Below, one piece after another: positions 1 to 5,840 of a DNA stretch of 14,958 nt; positions within the stretch are counted from its first letter, which is position 1, and the number at the start of each line of letters is the position of its first letter. The translations under genes were made by a program, and so were the position numbers. The notes beneath the pieces were generated by a model that worked only from the letters and a program-made list of their open reading frames with translations, had not been told where the DNA came from and ran no database searches. This stretch comes from an uncultured Collinsella sp. (lineage in GTDB: Bacteria; Actinomycetota; Coriobacteriia; Coriobacteriales; Coriobacteriaceae), in contig CATYDM010000049.1 in NCBI GenBank assembly GCA_958405195.1, forward strand, positions 1-14,958. Reading direction: 5' to 3'.

Positions 1-160
1 GCAGGAAGCTTGGATACGCCTAGGCGCGGTCCAAGAAATCGTCCGCACCCCCAAATCATCACTTTTTTGAGAAAAATACCCCCTGCTTTAGTGGGGTGTA
101 GTGATAATCTTGCCTGTTCGCGCTACAGTTTGTCCGAAATACCTCGATGTTAGGAACCAA

Positions 161-1213
161 ATGATCACTTCCGAGCTTTTCGGCACCGCGCCGTGCGGTA
201 CCCCCGTTCATCGTTACACCCTCAACGGGCCCGAGATCTGCGTTCGCATTATGGACTATGGCGCCACCGTGCTGGGTATCGATGTACCCGACATTCCCGG
301 CAACGTGCGCGATGTGGTGCTGGGCTTCGATAAGCTCGAGGATTACTTTGACAACCCTGCCTGCTTTGGCTCGACCATCGGACCCGTGGCAAACCGCACC
401 GCGAGCGCCACGATCACCATCGACGGCACGGACTGGCATATGTCCGCCAACGAGGGCGCCAACAACCTGCACAGCGATCTTGAGTGCGGCCTGCACAAGC
501 GCGTGTGGGATGCTGAGCTCGACGAGGTCCACAACGCCGTGCGCATGACCACCGCGCTTGAGGATGGCGAGCTGGGTCTTCCCGGCAACCGCACCTTTAC
601 GGCCGTGTTTACCGTTACACGCACCGGACACTTCCGTATCGAGTATGGCTGCGAGAGCGACCGCGCCACCTATGTGTCCATGACTAACCACACCTACTTT
701 AACCTTGCCGGTCATAACGCCGGCATGGACTGTGAGCACTTCTTTGTTGCTAACGCCACTCACTACCTGCCCATTAACGAGCAGAACATCCCCACCGGTG
801 AGATTGCTCCGGTCGAGGGAACACCGTTTGACTTCCGCGAGCTGCGCCCCGTCGCCCCCGGCATGGAAGCCGACGACCCGCAGATTAAGCAGGCCCGTGG
901 CTACGATCACTGTCTGTGCATCGATGGCTATCAGTACGGCCGTAATCTGCGCCGCGCCATGCACGTCGAGGAGATGTGGACCGGTCGCGAGCTGGACTAC
1001 TACACCACCGCTCCGGGCGTACAGCTCTACACCGGTAACTGGCTGGGCGACGAGCATGCCAAGGACGACGCCAACTATGGCTGGGGCGCCGGCTTTGCCC
1101 TCGAGGCCGAGATGTACCCCGACACGCCGCACCAGCCGCTGTTCCCGCAGGGCATTGTGGGCCCGGGTCACCCCTACAGCAATGTGATCGAATATCACTT
1201 TATGAGGCACTAA
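161..1213 (+). CDS. galM: galactose mutarotase (aldose 1-epimerase)
   Basis: Interconverts the alpha and beta anomers of galactose and similar aldoses in the cytoplasm. The 350-residue length is normal for the GalM family. Family signatures are clear: NRTASATITIDG near residue 78, NNLHSD with His104, TNHTYFNLAGH with His177, YLPINEQNIPTGEI followed by TPFDFR, GYDH with Asp249, and ALEAEMYPD with Glu315. These match the two histidines, the aspartate and the catalytic glutamate of characterised GalM proteins. I chose ATG 161 because AGGAA lies five bases upstream and the GalM homology starts there. An in-frame GTG at 101 would add 20 unrelated residues and has no ribosome binding site. The gene stands alone on the plus strand, convergent with the orphan EIIB gene, and is followed by a terminator. 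Its link to the amino-sugar genes is by proximity only. Confidence 0.95.
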   Translation: MITSELFGTAPCGTPVHRYTLNGPEICVRIMDYGATVLGIDVPDIPGNVRDVVLGFDKLEDYFDNPACFGSTIGPVANRTASATITIDGTDWHMSANEGANNLHSDLECGLHKRVWDAELDEVHNAVRMTTALEDGELGLPGNRTFTAVFTVTRTGHFRIEYGCESDRATYVSMTNHTYFNLAGHNAGMDCEHFFVANATHYLPINEQNIPTGEIAPVEGTPFDFRELRPVAPGMEADDPQIKQARGYDHCLCIDGYQYGRNLRRAMHVEEMWTGRELDYYTTAPGVQLYTGNWLGDEHAKDDANYGWGAGFALEAEMYPDTPHQPLFPQGIVGPGHPYSNVIEYHFMRH

Positions 1214-1241
1214 GCCCATAACACAACATATCGCACAGCAG

Positions 1242-1275
1242 CGCCCGCCGGCACCACCGCCGACGGGCGTTTTTT
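1242..1275 (+). terminator. intrinsic terminator of galM
   Basis: CGCCCG-C-CGGC at 1242-1252 pairs with GCCG-A-CGGGCG at 1259-1269, with one internal mismatch and a six-base loop, followed directly by six T. It lies about 30 bases after the galM stop. Confidence 0.92.
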
Positions 1276-1316
1276 CATCTTTTGGGCTCATTTTCGCTGT
1301 GACTGTATGGGTGACA

Positions 1317-1477
1317 TATCAAAACTATGTCCATTTACTACGTTTAGCCCGGGATGCTCGACCATGCACCAGTTTTTGTTTAATTCACGAGCCGTCTACC
1401 TGCGGTTTTGTTTTTCTCAAATTCGACATGCTCGGCGATAGCCGATCAAACGTAGTAAATGGGCATAGTTTTTGACA
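1317..1477. repeat. inverted-repeat (MITE-like) intergenic element
   Basis: Imperfect terminal inverted repeats of 29-30 bases lie at 1317-1345 and 1448-1477. They share the core CCATTTACTACGTTT and differ by two substitutions and one extra A. The 102 bases between them hold no credible ORF but contain a short internal repeat around ATGCTCG (near 1354 and 1428). The element occupies most of the 1276-1538 gap between the convergent genes galM and orphan EIIB. It could be a small non-autonomous mobile element or a dispersed palindromic repeat, or on either transcript a long stem-loop. No transposase or exact target duplication is visible. Confidence 0.65.
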
Positions 1478-1538
1478 GGCGACATCGCACGCGTCCCTCG
1501 CAAGGGCAAAATGATCCGTTTTCCTCCGTCCCCAAGGA

Positions 1539-2021
1539 TTAGTTGAACAGATTGCCGATGGGGTCGGGGGCGGAACTGGGGAGGTAGCGGATTTCTAGCT
1601 CTATGCCGAGCGCTTGCAGCTCTTTGAAGGCTGCGGTGTCTGCATCGTCTATGGCGACTGCGGGCGTCACGGGGCGCTTGCCCTCCCCTGCCTGCATATG
1701 ACCAATGCTGATCTTGGTGATCGGCACACCACCCTTAACCAGCGCGAGCGCATCGGCGGGTGAGGCCACCATGATCAGAATCCATTGACGCGGCGTTGCA
1801 GTATGAATGATGTCGATAGTCCTTTGTACCGAGAAAAACCTTGTCCAGACGCCTTCTGGCGCCGCCACCCTCATTGGTGCCCATTGGCGCGAATCCGCCG
1901 CGATCTCATCGTTGACGATTAAGACAAGATTGGAACCCACAGTCTCGTTCCACAGCTCAACGTCTTGCCCGTAAATGAAACGGTCGTCGATACGTGTGAG
2001 AAGGATCTTGGGTTGAGCCAT
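1539..2021 (-). CDS. orphan PTS EIIB-like protein, mannose/GalNAc family, active-site His replaced by Tyr
   Basis: This 160-residue protein aligns without gaps to the operon EIIB at 11288-11770, with 87 of 160 identical residues by hand count (54%). Conserved blocks include ILLTRID, the TRFFS and LVKGGVPI segments, EGKR and AAFKELQ. EIIB accepts phosphate on the histidine of the RLVHGQV motif. Here that motif reads RFIYGQD, so residue 17 is Tyr and the protein should not carry phosphate in the usual way. It has no EIIA, EIIC or EIID neighbours. No good ribosome binding site precedes ATG 2021. The start is nevertheless supported by exact alignment of MAxPxILLTRID with the paralogue. The reading frame is intact. 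It may be a non-catalytic regulatory EIIB, or a paralogue losing function; the sequence cannot decide. Confidence 0.85.
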   Translation of the reverse strand: MAQPKILLTRIDDRFIYGQDVELWNETVGSNLVLIVNDEIAADSRQWAPMRVAAPEGVWTRFFSVQRTIDIIHTATPRQWILIMVASPADALALVKGGVPITKISIGHMQAGEGKRPVTPAVAIDDADTAAFKELQALGIELEIRYLPSSAPDPIGNLFN

Positions 2022-2110
2022 GGCAGCACCATTCTGTTTGAGACCCGTAAGAGCGAGACATCACGCCTCCCATATTAGTGCATTTAAAGTGAGAAAAGCC
2101 GTCAGAACCC

Positions 2111-2139
2111 TTGCGCGGATGTGCGATGTCCCGTATCAT
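2111..2139 (+). promoter_or_regulatory. promoter of tRNA-Thr
   Basis: TTGCGC at 2111-2116 and TATCAT at 2134-2139 are separated by exactly 17 bases. The predicted start is about 33 bases before the mature tRNA. Confidence 0.7.
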
Positions 2140-2178
2140 AGACAGCCGTTGACGCCTCAGCTGCGTCACCACATGGCC

Positions 2179-2254
2179 GCCAGCGTAGCTCAGTTGGTAG
2201 AGCACCGCTCTCGTAAAGCGGGGGTCACCGGTTCGAGCCCGGTCGCTGGCTCCA
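2179..2254 (+). tRNA. tRNA-Thr (anticodon CGT)
   Basis: A full cloverleaf can be drawn. The acceptor stem is GCCAGCG/CGCTGGC and the D-arm GCTCAGTTGGTAGAGC. The anticodon stem CCGCT/AGCGG encloses the loop CTCGTAA, with anticodon CGT. The T-arm is ACCGG-TTCGAGC-CCGGT. CCA is encoded at 2252-2254 after discriminator T. The anticodon reads ACG (Thr). The gene has its own promoter and terminator and stands alone. Confidence 0.96.
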
Positions 2255-2265
2255 TTGCACAAGAT

Positions 2266-2288
2266 AGCCGCCTTCGGGCGGCTTTTTT
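2266..2288 (+). terminator. terminator of tRNA-Thr
   Basis: AGCCGCC and GGCGGCT form a perfect seven-pair stem around the stable tetraloop TTCG, followed by a run of T, starting 12 bases after the tRNA CCA end. Confidence 0.95.
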
Positions 2289-2362
2289 GTTGCCGATTTT
2301 GAGTGCGTGCGCGCCAATCCAAACATCGCCACATCGACAGCTCCCCTACTCAAAAACAGAAA

Positions 2363-2408
2363 ACCCCGCCAATCGTGATTTCCCTAGGGAAAACACGGTT
2401 AGCGGGGT
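2363..2408 (-). terminator. large hairpin ending the lacX-lacC-yhcH operon
   Basis: Two 23-base arms meet at the centre CCCTAGGG, with only two mismatches and one G-T pair; the outer stem is ACCCCGC/GCGGGGT. On the minus strand the stem is followed by TTTTCTGTTTTTG, so it can act as a terminator for the minus-strand genes that end at 2470. It is much larger than the other terminators here and sits beside a second palindrome with the same centre. Confidence 0.65.
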
Positions 2409-2412
2409 CCTA

Positions 2413-2438
2413 GCGTGATTCCCCTAGGGAAATCACGC
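2413..2438. repeat. second palindrome with CCCTAGGG centre
   Basis: Arms GCGTGATTCCCCT and AGGGAAATCACGC pair at 12 of 13 positions. The sequence around the centre (CGTGATT..CCCTAGGGAAA..CACG) repeats the core of the neighbouring hairpin at 2363-2408, so the two form a tandem pair. The remaining gap 2289-2362 shows nothing recognisable. Confidence 0.7.
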
Positions 2439-2469
2439 CATCAGACGAACAGCCCAGCCGAGCAGCTCG

Positions 2470-2943
2470 CTACTCCTGCCAGTAAGCGTCGGCAAGCAGC
2501 TTAAAGCAGATCTTCTTGACCGGCTGTGCGCCATCGCCCGGGAACTCGAGCGTGGGCATGTGAGGCTCGCCGGCAACGAACAACGCGAACTTGTCGTCGG
2601 CAAGATCGCCGGCGATCGAAGCGTCGGAATCGACCAAATCGTAGTCGTCCTTCTCGTCAAACTCCTGGACCAGCGTCAGGCTACCCGTAGCGACCTTAAA
2701 GGCCTCGCGACCCTCGACGTCAATCTGCAGGTCGTGATAGCGCTGATGCGTCTCATAGTGAGCCTCGGCCTCGGGACGCGTCGTGGGAGCCATGACGTTC
2801 GCAAAGACCTTGTCGCCCAGAATCGGATGGCTGCCGACCTCGAGCTGTGCCGGGTCGTTCTCCTCGAGCCAGTCAATCAGCACGTCGAGGCCCTTGAGCA
2901 TTCCGCGGTATTCCTCGATATCGCCCAGTGCACCGTAAATCAT
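2470..2943 (-). CDS. YhcH/YjgK/YiaL family sugar anomerase
   Basis: A 157-residue protein of the YhcH/YjgK/YiaL family, small cupin-like cytoplasmic proteins. The characterised member NanQ (YhcH) of E. coli speeds anomerisation of sialic acid, and relatives sit in many sugar operons. Visible signatures are the N-terminal MIYGALGDIEEY, the metal-ligand pattern EThQRYHDLQ with Glu64, His66 and His70, GEPHMP with His128, and the C-terminal KKICFKL strand. The length fits the family. GAGGGG lies seven bases before ATG 2943. It is the last gene of the lacX-lacC operon and is followed by the paired palindromes. In this context it probably acts on an amino sugar or its phosphate rather than on sialic acid, since no nan genes are visible. 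The substrate is an inference. Confidence 0.88.
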   Translation of the reverse strand: MIYGALGDIEEYRGMLKGLDVLIDWLEENDPAQLEVGSHPILGDKVFANVMAPTTRPEAEAHYETHQRYHDLQIDVEGREAFKVATGSLTLVQEFDEKDDYDLVDSDASIAGDLADDKFALFVAGEPHMPTLEFPGDGAQPVKKICFKLLADAYWQE

Positions 2944-2975
2944 CTAAATCCCCTCTCGGATCGTTTCTTTGGCGG

Positions 2976-3101
2976 CTACTCGGCAAACGCGTTACCGACG
3001 CTGTTGCCGCCCACATACGTCTCGACCAGGCTAAGGTCGGGATTGAACACGACAAAGCCGGCGTCGCGCCCCGGCATAATGCTACCGCACTTGTCATCGG
3101 C
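2976..3101 (-). pseudogene. 3' remnant of a second nagA
   Basis: Between lacC and yhcH the minus strand encodes, in one frame and ending in TAG, 40 residues that match the C-terminus of the intact NagA at 5841-7010 in 32 of 40 positions. The match includes DKCGSIMPGRDA, LVETYVGG and SVGNAF. Homology stops abruptly upstream: the catalytic part is missing, no start codon with a ribosome binding site precedes it, and an in-frame TGA lies further upstream overlapping the lacC end. Several differences from the intact gene are synonymous, so the fragment probably descends from a once-functional diverged paralogue rather than a recent copy. It fills most of the 204-base gap 2944-3147. Confidence 0.88.
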
Positions 3102-3147
3102 TCTAACCACAAGCAAGCAACCGATGCCGGGGCCGACGCCCAAGCTC

Positions 3148-4083
3148 TTACAGCTCGGTCACGACAACGCCGTTGTAGACCTCGTCCCAACGATCCATAA
3201 CCAAGTGTCCGGTCATGGGGTCCATGGCGTTGAGCTTGCCGCAGGTGTTGGCGGTACGCAGCACCGTCTCGTCGTCTGCGCCTGCAGCGATGGCATGCGC
3301 GAAGCCCGCGATCGTGGAGTCACCGGATCCCGTGGCGTTAACGGCGGGGATATCGGGCGTCTTGGCGCGGAATGCACGGCCGTTGTGGAAGCCAACGGAG
3401 CCGGCAGCACCCATGGACACGACGACCCAGGGGATATCGGAGAAGCGGGCATCAGAGGCGAGCGCGGCGCGGAGCTCGTCCACATCGTCGGTGGTAAAAC
3501 TCGTGCCCAAAAGGCCGTTGATCTCGGTCAGGTTAGGCTTAACCAGCTCGGGCTTGACCTCGGACTTGAGCGCAGCCTCGAGCGATGCGCCCGAGGTATC
3601 GAGCAGCACCTTGGCGCCGGCGTTCTCGGCAATAGCCGTGATCTTGGCATAGTAGTCCGCCTCGACGCCGCGGGGCAGCGAACCCGAGATGGTGACGACA
3701 TCGGCCTTGCCCGCAAGCTCGGCGAACTTGGCGGTAAAGGCATCGAGCTCCTCGGGGGCAATCGTCGGGCCGCTCTCGAGCAGCTCGGTCTGGTTGCCGG
3801 CGTGAAGGATGTTGAGGCAGATACGGGTCTCGCCCTTGATGGGCACAAAATCGTTCTTGATACCGTTGGCATCCATGAGCTCCGCCATATAGGCGCCCAT
3901 ATGACCACCAAGCAGGCCGGTTGCCACAACGTCGTCGCCCAGCTGACCCAGGACACGGGCCACGTTAAGACCCTTGCCGCCGGCGGTCTTTTCGGGCGTC
4001 ACGCGGTTGACGTCATCGATAACGAGCTCATCGAGCTGATAGCGCGTATCGACAGACGGGTTCATCGTAACGGTGAGGATCAT
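3148..4083 (-). CDS. lacC: tagatose-6-phosphate kinase, LacC type (PfkB family)
   Basis: A 311-residue PfkB-family kinase predicted to convert tagatose-6-phosphate and ATP to tagatose-1,6-bisphosphate in the cytoplasm. The N-terminus MILTVTMNPSVDTRYQLDEL, GGKGLN at 35-40, KGETR at 83-87, ISGSLPRG at 132-139, KPNLTE at 182-187 and the anion-hole/catalytic motif GSGDSTIAG (Asp255) match LacC of the staphylococcal and lactococcal lactose operons closely. 1-phosphofructokinase (FruK) is the main alternative. AGGAG lies seven bases before ATG 4083. The gene follows the LacX-like epimerase by 59 bases without a terminator, and LacX also occurs beside lac genes elsewhere. With agaS and nagA nearby, tagatose-6-P from GalNAc is the expected substrate. 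No tagatose-bisphosphate aldolase is present in the window. Confidence 0.88.
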   Translation of the reverse strand: MILTVTMNPSVDTRYQLDELVIDDVNRVTPEKTAGGKGLNVARVLGQLGDDVVATGLLGGHMGAYMAELMDANGIKNDFVPIKGETRICLNILHAGNQTELLESGPTIAPEELDAFTAKFAELAGKADVVTISGSLPRGVEADYYAKITAIAENAGAKVLLDTSGASLEAALKSEVKPELVKPNLTEINGLLGTSFTTDDVDELRAALASDARFSDIPWVVVSMGAAGSVGFHNGRAFRAKTPDIPAVNATGSGDSTIAGFAHAIAAGADDETVLRTANTCGKLNAMDPMTGHLVMDRWDEVYNGVVVTEL

Positions 4084-4142
4084 TTTTAGCTCCTTATCTC
4101 GCAGGCTCCTTGTGCCTCGCGATACGAGTCGACAAAACGGAA

Positions 4143-5024
4143 TTACAGAATCTCAATCGTGAACGAGCGAACGATGGTTTCTTTGGGCTTAGCGACAAGG
4201 CAGCCGCGCTTATGCTCAAGCACGTCGCCCTCATCGGAGCAGGTCGAAAGGCCGCCCCAGGGTTCAACTGCCACAAAATCGCCCTCGGGCTTACTCCACA
4301 CGATGAGATACGGAAAGCCCTCAAAGCTCAGGCGAACGCCCTTGTCCTCGCCCTTCTTGGAAAGCGTGACCTGACGGCTCTCGAGCACGTCAAAGATGGT
4401 CTCCGCAAAATCGAAGAGCTCGTGCGACAGGGGCAGCGTCTTTCCCACCATGGGGTTCTTGGAGCGCTTGTCCACGTCAATCAAGCCAGTCGAAGGGACA
4501 GCGGTGCAAAGCTCCGCAGCCTCGTCTTTCTCAAAGCGCAGTTCGTAGTCCGTATAAGCCTCGCCCTCATCGAGCGGACACCTAAAGCCGGGGTGCCCAC
4601 CGATAAAGAACGGCATGTCCTCGGTGCCCTCGTTGGTAACCTCATAGGAGACACGCACGGCGGCATCCTCGAGCGTATAGCGGGCGACAAGCTTAAACGG
4701 GTACGGATAATCGCTCAGCAGCGCGGCGTTATCCTCCGAAGCAAGGCACATCGCCAGCTCGTTCTCGCCTTGGCTCAGCAGCTTCCACTCCTGTTTGCGC
4801 GCAAACCCGTGGCGAGCGAGCTTCACATGATGCCCAGCGAACGTCATGGCGCTGCCATCGCGCAGGCCTCCGCAAATCGGGAAGCAGACCGGCGCCTGAC
4901 CGGACCAGACGGCGGGGTCACCCTGCCACAAATACTCGCGACCGTCAGCCTCGATCGAGGTAAACGAACCGCCAGCCGTGGAAACCTTAATAGAAATCGA
5001 ATCGTTGGAGAGAGCGTATTCCAT
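4143..5024 (-). CDS. aldose 1-epimerase family protein, LacX-like
   Basis: A 293-residue protein of the LacX-like branch of the aldose 1-epimerase family, expected to interconvert sugar or sugar-phosphate anomers in the cytoplasm. Signatures are FPICGGLRDG (48-57), ARHGFARKQEW with His72, FFIGGHPGFRCPL with His144, and VAVEPWGG with Glu254. I chose ATG 5024 because AAAGGA lies just upstream. The longer reading from 5060 adds 12 residues that run through this ribosome binding site. It is the first gene of the operon continuing into lacC and is divergent from the flavodoxin-like gene. It is only distantly related to GalM at the left of the window, so the locus has two unrelated mutarotase types. 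The exact substrate is unknown. Confidence 0.88.
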   Translation of the reverse strand: MEYALSNDSISIKVSTAGGSFTSIEADGREYLWQGDPAVWSGQAPVCFPICGGLRDGSAMTFAGHHVKLARHGFARKQEWKLLSQGENELAMCLASEDNAALLSDYPYPFKLVARYTLEDAAVRVSYEVTNEGTEDMPFFIGGHPGFRCPLDEGEAYTDYELRFEKDEAAELCTAVPSTGLIDVDKRSKNPMVGKTLPLSHELFDFAETIFDVLESRQVTLSKKGEDKGVRLSFEGFPYLIVWSKPEGDFVAVEPWGGLSTCSDEGDVLEHKRGCLVAKPKETIVRSFTIEIL

Positions 5025-5180
5025 TGCCCATCCTTTCGAACAACTGCTTTTTGCTCGCAAGAACCCGTCTCGGCCCTAACCAAAGGACAAACCCGCACGT
5101 TCATCGATGCGTCCGGTATCCTAGCCATGCAACGGGGTACCATACAGACATTGATGCAATTACAGCTGAAAGGCCTTCTT

Positions 5181-5771
5181 ATGCGAACCATCATCCTCTA
5201 CGCCTCGCGCCATCACGGCAATACGAAAAAGCTCGTGGACGCCATCGTCGAGGCGCACCCCGAGATCGATACCCTCGACGTGAAGTCGCTCGGTAAAAAC
5301 GAGTACCCCAACCTGCACGAATATCATCTAATCGGTGTCGCCACGGGCATCTATTACTCCGAAATCGACAAGGACATGGCACGCGTGCTCACTAACGTGC
5401 TGCAGCCGCAGGACAAGGTATTTGGCCTTATGACCTATGGCGGCAAAAACAAGTGGTACGGCAAGGATATCGATGGCATCTGCCGCATGAGGCAGGCCAT
5501 CTTCATGGGTGTCTACGGCTGCCCCGGCTTTGATACGTGGGGGCCGTTCAAACTCACCGGCGGTGTCCAAAAGGGACACCCGACCGCTGAGGAAATTAAG
5601 GGCGCTGTCGACTTCTTCGACAAGATCGAAGACGAGTATGGCGACATCATCGTCGAAGAATACGCCAAGCGCGAGAAGCGTCTAGCCTACGAAAAGGAGC
5701 ATCCTGCGGGAGGCCTGGTGGCCGGCGTCAAGCGCACAGCAAAGAAGATCGCTAACAAGCTGCAACTGTGA
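5181..5771 (+). CDS. flavodoxin family protein
   Basis: A 196-residue flavodoxin-fold protein likely binding FMN and working in electron transfer or quinone/nitro reduction. The first strand and phosphate loop ILYASRHHGNTKKL (5-18) fit the S/TxxGNT FMN-binding pattern, and a second loop VATGIYYSEI follows at 53-62. The C-terminus after about residue 155 is charged and ends in a lysine-rich segment (KRTAKKIANKL). GAAAGG lies seven bases before ATG 5181. The open frame continues far upstream on this strand, but that part only mirrors the LacX-like gene. It is monocistronic, divergent from the lacX operon, and has its own terminator. Nothing ties it functionally to GalNAc use. The specific redox partner cannot be named. 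Confidence 0.85.
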   Translation: MRTIILYASRHHGNTKKLVDAIVEAHPEIDTLDVKSLGKNEYPNLHEYHLIGVATGIYYSEIDKDMARVLTNVLQPQDKVFGLMTYGGKNKWYGKDIDGICRMRQAIFMGVYGCPGFDTWGPFKLTGGVQKGHPTAEEIKGAVDFFDKIEDEYGDIIVEEYAKREKRLAYEKEHPAGGLVAGVKRTAKKIANKLQL

Positions 5772-5796
5772 AGGTGCTTTTGAGCGTTTAACCCAT

Positions 5797-5834
5797 ACGG
5801 CGGGTCCGAGCAGATTCGGGCCCGCCGTCTTTTT
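5797..5834 (+). terminator. terminator of the flavodoxin-like gene
   Basis: ACGGCGGG-T-CCGA (5797-5809) pairs with TCGG-G-CCCGCCGT (5816-5828), followed by CTTTTT. It lies between the convergent flavodoxin-like gene and nagA. On the minus strand the T-run is missing, so it mainly serves the plus-strand gene. Confidence 0.9.
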
Positions 5835-5840
5835 CTATCG

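Noticed and set aside
1..100. End of a further gene at the left edge
   Set aside because: No frame with recognisable similarity; only a weak ACCCC/GGGGT inverted repeat near 78-97.
67..108. TTGAGA and GATAAT upstream of galM as a promoter
   Set aside because: The spacing of 30 bases is too long; the GATAAT may be a -10 box, but no -35 supports it.
101..160. GTG 101 as the galM start
   Set aside because: No ribosome binding site and no GalM similarity in the extra 20 residues; ATG 161 has AGGAA.
59..1291. 410-codon minus-strand frame opposite galM
   Set aside because: It is antisense to a clear GalM gene, resembles no family and runs through the galM terminator. It arises from G+C-rich codon bias.
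1539..2021. Recent tandem or dispersed duplication of the operon EIIB
   Set aside because: Only 54% protein identity over the full length, so the two copies are old paralogues or were acquired separately.
2363..2438. CRISPR-like repeats
   Set aside because: Only two palindromic units, directly adjacent, with no spacers of regular length and no cas genes.
2560..4089. 509-codon plus-strand frame over yhcH and lacC
   Set aside because: Mirror of recognised minus-strand genes with no family motif. The same holds for the plus-strand frames at 5904-6815, 7143-8300 and 9415-10494.
4110..5180. N-terminal part of the long plus-strand frame that ends as the flavodoxin-like protein
   Set aside because: It is antisense to the LacX-like gene. 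The flavodoxin homology and a good ribosome binding site begin at 5181.
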